Origin: Takifugu bimaculatus
Lineage: Eukaryota > Chordata > Actinopteri > Tetraodontiformes > Tetraodontidae
Length of the DNA: 64,000 bases
Assembly (NCBI GenBank): GCA_004026145.2
Contig: CP034994.1
Coordinates: forward strand, 8,949,025-9,013,024
Direction: 5' to 3'
The first letter of the stretch is position 1, and each line of letters starts with the position of its first letter. This document shows, piece by piece, positions 23,601 through 35,272 of the stretch. Below the pieces are notes generated by a model, which made no database searches, was not told where the DNA came from, and saw nothing but the letters and a program-made list of their open reading frames with translations. The position numbers and the translations under genes are program-made.

Positions 23601-26600
23601 ATGGCTTTTAATACAGTAGCAGCCGTGTTCATCCGTGCGCTGCGCAGCGGAGGAAATGGCACCCCTCCTTTGTTGCGATCCGCCAAAATGAACGGACTGT
23701 CTGCGTCGCGCACGCTGTCTGGAGGAAATCAACAGGATCGCGAAGTAGCAAAAAGTTCCGACTCCTGCACGGACACGGACAGGGCCTGGGAACGACGCGC
23801 CAACCTCCAGCGAAGCTGCCCACAGACCTACGCCTGCAGACAAGAAGGGTACCAAGGGCGCTCCCGGGGTTCGCGGTGAGCGGAGACGCTCCTTCACCTC
23901 CGCAGTTCCAGCAGACGCCAAGTCTTACATGTGGGCTCGTTACAATGACACCAAACGCCTGGTTCACGGTAAGATGAGTCCCCCAGACCTTTTACCAGCA
24001 CATCCCCCACGTCCAACAGCCGCCCGCGCCCTCTGTTGTTTTCGCCAGCCAGCAACACTGTTGTTTTTACTCAGTGAAGACACGTTGGTCCGTGGTTATC
24101 TTCTTTGCCGACTAACTACGCCAAGCAGATGGCGATTACTGATGCAGGTACCAGGGCCAAACACGGATTAATTAATTTTAACTCTCCGTAAACTTCAGCA
24201 ACCGACACTCGAGAGGCCAGGATTTGTCTTCATGCACAGTTCCTCAATTCTCAGCCACCCTCCAGTTTGCATGGAAAAAAACAAATTAATTTTGTTCCAA
24301 GTTAGTTCATAGTGTTCTTTTTTAGACCGTATTTGAGATCGCATTCGTGTACTATCAATTCTCAGATACCATATGCTCAATACTGACCCGTGGGCTCCTG
24401 CTGCGATCGATCACATTTCCCAAAGAGGTTGCAAAATTCTATTTAAATAACATATCTTGAGTTGTTTTAATTCCTTATCTCAGCTGAAGGTACAGAATCA
24501 CAAAATCAGCAGTTATAGGGTAATTAATAAGCAAGATAGTAAAATAAAATGTTTATGTGCTTTTTATGTACAATTCTTTTTTGGAATTGTATTTGCCAAG
24601 ATACACCGAACAAGACATAGTATTTTTATTTTAGTATTGGTATTAGTATTTTATTTATTTAGATCTAAACAGCAACAGCATGCAAGAGACTTAAAACTTT
24701 TTTTTGTAATTGCCCAAATGTGTTTACAGTTGTTATTTTGCACGACTTACTCTATAGATAAAATAGTGCATGAATTAGTTTTAAACCAAAACAGATCATG
24801 TCGTCTCCACCACCCAGCTGCAGACCTTGTTGTCCTCTCACAGGACTGAAGACCATGACCTGTTTTTGTCTAAGAACCAACAGAAAGGCGGACCTAGTGT
24901 TAACATGTCAGCCAGGTTATTGGAGGCAGGCCTTCAAAGGGCCAGATTATTATGAGATTGTTGAACTTGTTTGTTTAATCTGCATCCACGAGGTAACAGC
25001 CTGACAAAGATAGTTGCCAGAAAATGATAGATTCGGTCTTTTGGATTTCCACTGTTGATGTTTTGGAGACACACATTACACAACCTCAGATAAACGCTCT
25101 GGCCTCTGTCAGTGATCTCTGTGTGCACAGCGATGTGTTCAGGAACAAGAAACACTATCGCAGCTCTTTTTCTCGAATGATAAGATGGACGTTGCCAATC
25201 TATTGTTCCCGGGCGTCTAATGGTTTTTACTCTTTGATATCAGTCTGATTGAATCCCTGTTTAACATGGTTTCCCATCTCCTGTCAGAACTGATTCCTCC
25301 AGGCGCCTGCAACCTCCTTAACCCCTCTACTATTTACGCCAACAACGAGGTGTGTCTGTCTGAGGTGGACATCTACGGCTTTGACTACGACTACACTCTG
25401 GCCCTGTACTCTAATGCTCTCAACACAATGATCTTCAACATGGCCAGAAACTTCCTGATTGAACACTATAAGGTGCGTTTGCACTTCTGCCGTGAAGGTT
25501 GGGAACTTTAAAAATGATTCTCTCCTTTTTCCTCCTTCATGGCAGTATCCGGAAGGCATCCGCAAATATGATTACATTCCAAACTTTGCTGTTCGGGGTC
25601 TTCATTATGACATTCAGAAGGTGATAAAAAACACAAAGATGCCATTGCAGGAAATGTGTCCCTTTGTTACTAATTAGAATCTGCCTATTTCTGCCCATTT
25701 TAGGGTCTTTTAATGAAGATTGATGCCTTTCATTACATCCAGCCAGGAACAGTGTATTGGTAAGAAAAAATAAAAATTAATTTACAGTAACATAAGAGGG
25801 GTTATTTTTTTTTATCAGATGCAGTTTTTTCTTCTGTTGCATTTAATTTTTTTTGCAGTGTTCTGAGTCCCAAACAGTTCACAGCATCAAAACACACATC
25901 ACCACGGTGATGATTTATGCCACAAATATCCCACATGCCCAAACAAAACACCGCCATTCACATGCGCTAACGTGCTAATATACTGTGTCATAATTGAAAG
26001 CCGAAAATAAACACTTGTCTACCAGAAAACACACCTGAAATACCAAAACCCACTTTTTGTTATATGATTTCACAGGGGACTGAACCCACTGCCAGATGAG
26101 GAGGTGCTGCAGCTCTATGGGGGGACCTATCACGTCCCCCTGCAGCAGGACAGTGGCTTCTATGGAAAGGTGCGCAGGCCTCCATGTTTGTCAGGTTGTT
26201 TACTTCTCTGTCAAACTTATTTTTGGAGCGGATGGGAGCAATATTCCTGCACATCTGTCGTAAGCTCATCGGTCTACTCTCCAGCAGGGATAAAATTTAG
26301 GATTAAATCTGCAACTGTCCTGGGACATTTGAAGTGCCTGGCTTTGCCCGGCTTTACAATTACATAAGTACCCAAGTTCAATCTAGTTTGCCTGTTCTTC
26401 CCATGGAATCAGTTGGAGGCAATGTTCTGGCGCCTAAAAGGCCAGAAATACTCTGTCCACAGTGAGCCATTTCTCTTCTGTATTTTATCAGCTTCCTTAA
26501 ATCAGTTAAGGAATGTAGAGTTCCCCATTGAAGCTGACACTGACAAATGTTCATCGGGCCTGTTATGCTAATTAGCGGCCATTCAGCCTGCAATGTTTTG

Positions 26601-29600
26601 ACTATTTAATTGGCTTTTTGGTTCAAGAACTCTGAAGTGCATTCCTGCTGCTAGAAGATTGTTTCTTTTTCCTCTAAAATCTGCCTGAAAGGTTCTGATA
26701 AAGATGTTTTGGTGTGCTTCCAGTCCCGTTTGGCGATGTGGCTTTGTTTTCATGGTAGCGAGGCCCGACTTTAGGGCTCAGAAACATCCGCAAACATGAT
26801 CGTTTGTTTCTCCCTGCAAAAGGCTTCAGCAGCAAGGGGTTGAAATGTTCTGCATTGTCTTCGATAGGGGCCGAAGGTGAAACAGTTCATGGACATTTTC
26901 TCCATCCCAGAAATGACCCTCTTAGCTGTAGCAAATGACTATTTCATCACAAACGACATTGAATACGACCCAGTTCACCTGTTCAAGGACGTCTCGGTGA
27001 GTGATTCTTCACAAATATTACTCCGTATCTTAGGGCAGCATTTTCTTTGGTTTACTGTTTTCATTCAGCTGGATGCTCAGGAATCTGCTGAGCTGAGTAA
27101 AACTTGACTCTTTTGGGCAGAACAGAAAACAGTGGTAACAAATTTTTTTGTTTCTGTGCAACAGGAAGCGATTGGAATGGTCCATCTTAAAGGTTACATG
27201 TACAAATGGGTCATGGAGGATCTGGGTAAGAAAACTCACAAATCAGATTAGCGTTGTTTATGACACACCACATATGAAGTTACAAGGAATAAAGAAAGAC
27301 TCTTAGCAGAGAGAGATGAAGACAAACATGCAGATTCATATTTCCAATGAGGAGCCACCAGGCAGCAGGAAGCAGCCGCTGCCACCTTTTCCTAACATGC
27401 ACCTCAAACCAAAGCAGGACCTAAATGAAAGAGGAAACATGCACAGAAATCCACATTCCTTTGCTATTGTGAACCTTTCAGACCTTGCTAGATCCTCTAG
27501 GAAGTAAATCTTTCTTAACAGGGGGGGAAAAATCGCTCTGTATATACACACATATATATGGCTATATGTGTATATATACATTAAAAAAAAATCAAAGGCC
27601 TTAAACCAACAATTTGGGATGTGATCCTCTTGGTTTTCTGCGTTGTTTTTCAAGTGTCGGCACTGGGTCACAGGGTTCCTGTGATTTTGCTATAACTGAT
27701 CCTTGAATCCCAGCAGTGGTTGAGTGGGAATATTTGCTTTGAGAAGTTTGGATCTGACTCTGGTGTTGTCATAGACACGCCTGTGAAGAGAGAGCAGAGG
27801 AAAACCTCAGATTAAATCAGATGAGATTACCCATGGAGCTTTGCAACACGAGGGGAAGACCGAGCAGTGACAAGAACAAACTGTACACATTTAGGAAAAA
27901 CAGTTTCTAGTTATTGCCACAGATATTTCTGCAGGCCATTTGGGGAAAAAAAGTATTTTTTTGCATGTGAACTAACTTCCTGTTTTCTTCACAGATAAAT
28001 TCATTCTGAGAGGAGAAGAGACCGATGCCGTTTTACAACGACTGGTTAGTCATGGAAAAAAACTCTTTCTCATCACTAACAGTCCCTTTGGCTTCGTGTA
28101 AGTGTTGGAACACGTCTCCACCAACCAACCCCAGCTCTGTGCATGGCGGAACTACATGCTCTAACTAATCTTTCCTGTGTGCAGTGACAAAGGAATGACT
28201 CATATGGTGGGAAAAGACTGGAGAGACTTCTTTGACTGTCATCATTGTTCACGCTGACAAACCTCACTTCTTCACCGATTGCGTCAAGTGAGTGAGTCAG
28301 TCTTGCAGAGTAGACAGTTAGAGGACCGGTGATCCTCTGACCTCTGATAAACTGGTCACATTTACTCGCTACACGCCCCAGGTATTTGTTTTATGGAGCA
28401 ACGTACCCTCAATGTTTTTACTCCTACAGGCCGTTTCGGCAGTTGGACAACAATGGAGACCTTCGGTGGGAGAAAATAAACAGTTTGGACAAGGGGCACA
28501 TATACAAACAGGTCTGCATTTTCAGAATTGATGCATTCTGATTTCTCTGAGAAGCCAGAAAGTTTGAATTCATTCTCTGTTAATCGCTGTAACGGGGTGG
28601 AAATATCAGAGTTTGACTTGTTGCATCCTCTGGGTCTAAATGTGCTGGCCTGTGCTTTTGTTCTGATCTTTTCCAGGGAAACCTCTTTGATTTTCTTAGA
28701 CTGACAGGTTGGCGAGGTTCAAAGGTTCTTTATTTTGGAGACCATCTTTATAGTGACCTGGCTGTAAGTTTCACCGCACGCAGCAATGAAATGCTACTTT
28801 TTCCAATATTTTAGCTGTAGTTAAATTTAATAAATATAAAAGCCACCATGTATTCAAACATCTGACATTAAATCAACATGTGTTACCTTGTCTTATCGTG
28901 TAACAGGACTATAATTATATTATTTCAAGAATTTAAGGAACTAAATATACTAAAGTATAATATTTATTAATGTATTTGATGCATTTTGATGTTTAAATGG
29001 TTGTTTTTCTGCTAAAGGCCGAATGTCTCTGCCACTTTTTATTGCATCTTTCTGAAAATCGCCCACGTGGCATATTCAGGAACGTCACAATAACAGTTTT
29101 GAACACTAGATGGCAGCATCGACTTCTTAAATATGGAGCAGCTGCTGTGTGGAGGGCAAGCGAGGCCTCGTTTGCTAAAAACACGCATTTTACCGTTGTT
29201 CTATGTAAGGCTGTCTCTTTCAAAATATGTTTAACCTGCTAAATCAACATGAATAAAATGTTTAAGTTGAGTCCTTGATTTTTAATGTGAGGGTGCCGCG
29301 TTGTGTTGACCAGATTGAAAAGAGCCTTTTCGTGTGTTCTTGCAGGACCTGATGCTGCGACATGGCTGGCGTACAGCAGCCATAGTGCCTGAGCTGGAGC
29401 AGGAAACCAACGTGGTCAGCACAAACCGCTACTCTCTGAACCTCACCTGGCTCCAGGCTTTAACTGGCCTGATGGAGCGCCTACAGGTGGGACGCTGATC
29501 CAAGCATCTTCATCTTCACTCGATACGTTTCTCTTAATTTTCCTCTGTATTATTCCAGACTCTTCAGGACTCGGAGTCTAAAATGATTTTTCATGAATGG

Positions 29601-29959
29601 CAAAAGGAAAGGGAAGAACTTATGTGAGTGTAGGTGGGCGTACATTTAAATTAAATGGACCTGCTGGATTTAAAGATCATCCTTGTTATGTTTGCAGGGT
29701 GATGATGAAGAACCTGTTCAACCCTCAGTTTGGCAGCATATTCCGGACGTGTCATAACCCCACGTATTTCTCCAGACGTCTGTGTCGTTTCTCAGACATC
29801 TACATGACCTCCGTCAGCTGCCTGTTGAATTATGACCTCAACTACACCTTCTACCCCCGCCGCACCCCTCTGCAGCACGAATCCCCGCTCTGGATGGATC
29901 AGCTCTGCACAGGCTGCTTGAAGATACCTCATCTGGAGGAGATGTCTCACATACGCTGA
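23601..29959 (+). CDS. nt5dc2: nt5dc2, 5'-nucleotidase domain-containing protein 2 (14 exons, two apparent frame breaks)
   Basis: Exons: 23601-23968, 25288-25472, 25546-25620, 25704-25759, 26076-26169, 26868-26996, 27165-27225, 27995-28097, 28185-28287, 28430-28511, 28677-28763, 29346-29486, 29559-29623 and 29698-29959 (TGA). Exon 2 carries the HAD nucleophile motif DYDYT (in YGFDYDYTLALY). Later blocks include LFLITNSPFGF, VLYFGDHLYSDLADLMLRHGWRT and FYPRRTPLQHE. The end (PLWMDQLCTGC to HIR) is specific to NT5DC2 rather than NT5DC3. NT5DC2 is a HAD-superfamily purine 5'-nucleotidase relative with no settled substrate. The ATG at 23601 starts a basic, mitochondrial-leader-like N-terminus, but its frame does not run into the conserved WARYNDTKRLVH. 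An in-frame alternative is the ATG at 23929. Exon 9 has one extra base near 28217, so neither start gives a full-length frame as the sequence stands. Confidence 0.9.
23969..25287 (+). other. nt5dc2 intron 1
   Basis: Bounded by a GT donor at 23969 and an AG acceptor at 25286-25287. AT-rich, with no other gene recognised. Confidence 0.8.
29102..29116 (+). promoter_or_regulatory. CTCF-like core in an nt5dc2 intron
   Basis: CACTAGATGGCAGC in plus orientation, inside the intron between exons 11 and 12. The call is by motif only. Confidence 0.35.
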
Positions 29960-30294
29960 GAAGTGAGCTCTCCCTTAGAAAGCTGCTTGGATTTTACATT
30001 TTAGGTATGGTGCACACTTGAGATTGACTGAGGATTTCTGATAGGAAGGTTTACATTTGAGCAAATACGCACAACTGCAATACGCACACATAAATCAAGT
30101 TTCTCATTCTCCTCGACCCCTTGGCACACTACGAGAAACAGTACTTTCTATCCAGAGGTCATTCATTTTAACATGTTGCCTCTTGTTATATTACCCTAAG
30201 CTTTTATTGTACAGGTTGATGGTACATAAAAACACTTGTTTCCTCATTTCATAAGGGGAATTACATGGAAAGTTTCTTGTGTACATTTACATGA

Positions 30295-30300
30295 AATAAA
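30295..30300 (+). terminator. Polyadenylation signal of nt5dc2
   Basis: AATAAA about 340 bases past the stop codon, followed by a T/G-rich stretch (tgtgtttattt). This fits a normal 3' end. Confidence 0.7.
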
Positions 30301-30903
30301 GTAAAATCTTGAAAATGTGTTTATTTATTCTGAACTCCACAGATTTCATGACATGTTACGTTTTTAATGTAGTTTTTGTCTTTTCCCTTTTCCCTGCCTC
30401 GGAGACGCAGTGGTTGCCATGCCACGATTGGCGAGCCTCTTGCATGTCTCTTTCCTTTTTGACCTTTGGGATGTAGCAGAACTACATGTCTGTTCTTTTA
30501 ACGTGACCTAAAAGGGGTAAATTGCCCCAAAAACCTGGTGGTCATTGGGGCTCTCGAACCTACAGGTGCTGGGTTCATTGCAAATCAAATTTGAATGAGA
30601 ATGTTTAGAATGTTTTGTCATTTGGGGTGCACAGTATGGTGGAAAAATATCAAAAATATTTTTTGGTAGCAAGCTATTAAAGTATAATTATCAAGCACTC
30701 ACGATGCCAGAGTGGAATTTATAACACTTAAAATAGGCCTAAATCCAGAAAAGATTTAAATAAAACTTTCTATTTTAAGTGTGCTGTTATGAAAGAGTAC
30801 AATACTTAAAAATATAATTTTTAGGATGCATCTGCATTGATAACATTAATTTTCTTTCTTTTGTTGCGAGTCGTTGATTATTTTTTTTTATTTCTAAATT
30901 TTC
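30301..30903. other. Intergenic DNA between nt5dc2 and the rap1gap 5' end
   Basis: AT-rich, with no reading frame or RNA gene recognised. Confidence 0.5.
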
Positions 30904-31014
30904 TGATTGGTTGACGGGTTGCTAGGCAGCGCGGCATCCGTTCATCCTCAGCGCGGCGTCACGACCTCCCTGAATTCCAGCCGCCCTCAAACATCAGCGA
31001 AGACAGCAGCGAAG
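30904..31014 (+). promoter_or_regulatory. Candidate promoter and non-coding first exon, probably of rap1gap
   Basis: A sharp G/C-richer island in AT-rich DNA holds an inverted CCAAT box (attgg, 30906-30910) and an X-box-like RFX motif, GTTGCTAGGCAGC, at 30918-30930. After it comes a G/C-rich stretch ending in a good donor (GCGAAG then gtactg; last exon base 31014). No ATG-started frame is present, so it would be a 5' UTR exon. The next plus-strand coding exon is the rap1gap ATG exon at 38.3 kb, whose acceptor (ccattag, ending 38324) is ready to receive it. The link to rap1gap is inference. Confidence 0.45.
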
Positions 31015-34000
31015 GTACTGTCTTCCCAGTCTGTGATTAAGTGTTTGCATGATAGCCAGTAAGTTATGATGAAAATCCGTTTGTAGACAGTTTAATGAGG
31101 ACGGATCATCCCGACATTTGGCAAGTTTTGTTTTATTCATTCCGGGGACTTACAACGAGGTTTAAATCATGTTGTAGGCTATATGTAATATTGACACCTT
31201 TTACCCCATCTTAAAAATTGATTTTACACCTTTCTGCACGTTAGATCTAACAGTTTACTCTTAATTATATCTAATTAGTTTGTTTTTTAAAAACAGGCCT
31301 TTATCAAATATATGAACGCAGAATGTGGTTCTGGGGTCATAATGACTCTTTAAACTTGAAAGAACAGGAACAAATGATGGAGATGCCTTCTTTTTACTTG
31401 TTTATTATTGTATGTATTCGCTGAAATTGATAAAAACGTTTTGCTTGTGTTCTATTAGGGATATATATGTTTAATTATAGAATTCTCGCTTAGGTCAGGC
31501 AAGCAATGTTTGTCCCTCCTATTCTAGTCAAATGTTGAACAACCAAATGTGACATTTTATTCCTCCTCCCTTATTTATCAGCGTTTTGGAAAAGCATCCA
31601 GGTGCGTTTGACATTCAGGCAGTAATGTCACTTCCAGAGTTATATATGCACAGTATAAATGGTTTTTTGTGATGTTTGATGACAGAATGACATTTTCTCT
31701 AAATGCAGATGGAGATTATTTTCTCAAGGCCTTGAAAGGAAATCTGAGCATCACATTAGTGCAGAGTGCTTTCCTGTTGTTGAGTGCTGGGCTGAGTGTG
31801 TATCAGTTAAAATGAAAAATAAAAGGCCTACAGAAGCAGGGGATTAACTTCCGATCTCTTTTCCTCCATCACTTTGGGAAGAAAGCATCACTTTTTCAAT
31901 GCTGCTCAATTAGAATCCAGTTATATTTACGCACTCTGTGATCATGCAGATTTAGATCTTTCTAAAATGATCTTGCTGTGTGAGCGTCCCCCAGTTCTTT
32001 CCTTCATCCTTTTCCTTTCATCTTTCTTCTCCTCCACTTCCCTCTTATCCTAAATCTGCCACTGGTTTCCGTGTGCAGCTCTTCTCTCCTTTTCCAGATG
32101 AGTGCCTCTGTCTGTGCCACTGTGCACTCCCTGGTTTGTGTGCAGTCCCTCTGCACAGCAGCCTCTTCTATTATTAAAGCTAATTAGACCCTGACTTTTT
32201 CAGCAGGGTGATATTTGGGTTTCCGTGTGCTGTGTGGGAGGATTTTTTGGTTTCCCTGCAGAAGATTTCATCCATTCTTTCAAATGAAGCTCAACAAACT
32301 TTGTTTTTCTAGATCTTCCTCGTGGTTCATTATTTGTGTTCCCATTTGTCATGAAGTGATTAAAAGCCAAAGGGAACATATGAGGGACTACAAGGTATCA
32401 GCTAATTGGCTGTTGAAATTGCCCCTGAGTGGAAGTTTGAATTCACTGTTGAATAGTGATTAATCAGATCTCATATGATAGGTAATTGGTCTCTAACTAA
32501 TTAGGTTAAATCATCATTAGCCCAGATTAAGAAGCCTGTATTTATGGACAGCAGGTCTGACTGGATCTGATCCCTGTCGATGTTTGGTGTTTAAACAGAG
32601 CTGATGGGGGCATTTCTGCAATTTCTGTGCCCTTAAACCACCAACACAAAGGAATATGTGAATCACTGCGAGATCTTAACGGCTCTTCGTATCCTCCCTG
32701 AATCCATATTGGGTCGAGAATGTGAAACAATTTCAATTATTTAGCCAAGGTAATAAATATATGAACATTCCCTTCCATGTCATCCAACAGGATCTTAAAA
32801 CCATTCACTTTTACTGAAGATTAAGTAAACCTGAAGACGGTCCCCATTCAATACTAGAACTAGATGCCAAGAAAAACCAGCACAAGCTTTTGGGCTCCAT
32901 CCTGTCAGGTTCCTCGCAAGCTTTGCCAGGTTTCACATGGATTATTTATGCGTCGGTGTGTTCGAGGCCATCGGCTGCTTTTACCGTCACACATGTGGGA
33001 TGCCCCCCTGGCTCTGTGTCAAACATACAAGTGTGTGAAGATGCACCATTTCTACTGCTTTCCCCCCCAGCTGCAGTCTGATGACTGATATGTTATTAGG
33101 CTCTTCCGTAAATTACAGCCCTGCCTGTAATGTCGGTCTGTAATTAACACAGTGAGCTGGACAGGCTGTGATGGAGGAGCTGGTTGAGGGCAGCAGAGTA
33201 AGATCAGATGCTTCACTGACAAGATTCTGCTTATTTTTGTTGCGCCCTCCTAATTGTAGAGCAGTCGCGGCGGTGGTGCAGACACAGCAGCAAACAAACA
33301 AAGCGAGGGTGGTTATAAGGCATTTATTTAGAAATTGGATGCATGATTTTCCTCCCTGTTGAATTATTCATCTGCACGCTGCATTTGTGAGGCTTCTGTG
33401 TTCAGCTGGACCACTGCAAACTGCTTATTAGAGCAAAAGTGTGCTGCCTCTTTGACGGGCCTCTCTGAATGAGTCCCCCATCCCTCCCCACCTCTGTATC
33501 TGTGTTTTATTCTTAATATTCATTGCAAGCTGGCAATCACGCAGACATCAATTCGGCTTTTCATGGGTCTGCATGCATAATCGCTGGATTTTGTTTGAAC
33601 TGGATTACTCACATCCATGACAACCATGTTAATATGCTTAACATTCTGCAATTAAAATAGATAGAATTCAGTGACCCTTTAATTTCTAATTTTCATGACC
33701 TCTCTTGCAAAGCAATACAAACAAATAAGAATCTTAAGTATTTATCCGTGTTATACGTCAGGTTAAATTTACCAAAGCACTTGGGAAAAATCTGATGTAG
33801 CCCCGTCACTGGCTGTGTATTCTTCACCTCTCTGGATCAAAAGCATAAAAAGACTCATTCATGTGCAAATTGTAGCCGAAGCATCGCAGGTGAGGCTGGA
33901 TTACCACTGACAGGAGTGAAAATTTAAAAGGTTTGTTGTATATATGGCAACAAATCAGAGCAGATTTCTATTATTTCATGTTTTTGGAAGGGAAGCAAAA

Positions 34001-35227
34001 TAAATGTTCTGGATTAGCCATGAAATCAGCACTAAACTCAGTGTTTTTTTCTCTCTGTAATGACTTAATATTGTATCTTTTCTGCTTCACTGAGCTGTAT
34101 AATAACAGAGATGGGGACTCTGTGTTTATTGACTGGGAGTGGCAATAAAATTCCATAAATTGCTGATGCAGAATGGAATCTGGCTACATGATTCCTGACT
34201 GTTTTCTTGCCTTTCTCTGGCTGTCACATGCAAAGCTTTGCTCTGATGTTTGGACACCTGTTGTTCCCAGGCATCAGCTTGCGGCTCGTCTTTCACCCCC
34301 TCTGTCAACTCTGTTAGTCCTGTTGTGCAACTTTTACAGTTTTGGTCATCGGCAGGGTGTGCAAGGACCAAAACTTAAACCAGAATTGTGCAAATGAAAG
34401 CGTGACCAAGTTTGTTTGATGACAGAACAGCCGTGGATTTGAATTAAATTGTAATTTCAATAACACATCTTTGGCAACTGTTACTTTTTTCTGCACATTT
34501 GTTGCCTGATATCTAAGGTGAAATGCTCTACCACTGAAAGAGAGATAATATACAAGAGTATTAAATGAACTTTAATCTTTCTGCTGTAGAAATTAAGCGA
34601 ATCTAAGTTTGAACATAATTTATGTGAAAGACCAGCAGGCGGCGCAATTGGGCTGTATTCTTAGTACCCTTTGTGCTACGATCATTCTTATTGACTTTCT
34701 TGTCAAGAAGTTACAGAATCCTCACCTGGAATCAGTCTTGTCTGCATTTGTGATCTAAACCCCCGCCTCAAGCAACTCAATATTTCTCGCTTTTAAGCCT
34801 GTGTGTCGTGGCAATTCCCCTGGCTGGCCTCCTGACGTGAATCCCTCCATCCATCACAGAGCTACCTGGGCCACAGCAGAGCGATAGCATGCCACTCCGG
34901 ATCCATATAAAGTGAAAGAGATGATTATCTGCAACACAGATCAATAGTGATATGTCACCACTCCGCACTGGATCATAATTGGCTGAAAAAGATAGACTGT
35001 TGGGATTGATTTGTTTTAAAGTGGCTGCTTTCATCAGGTGTTAGGAGCTTGGAGGTATTACCAAACATCTCATATGATGCAGGTTTTAACCAATAAAGCG
35101 AGGGTACATGGAGCAGCTTAGCGGGATTCAGGTTGAGCAAGCACACGCCTGCTGTAATGTTGTGGTCCTCTAATGAGAAGCTATGAAAGGCCCCACAGTG
35201 TGCATGTGTGTATGCATGCATGCGTGT

Positions 35228-35272
<45 letters not shown>

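Noticed and set aside
25288..29959. nt5dc3 instead of nt5dc2
   Set aside because: The C-terminal PLWMDQLCTGC to HIR segment and the LNPSTIYANNE stretch are typical of NT5DC2 and not of NT5DC3.
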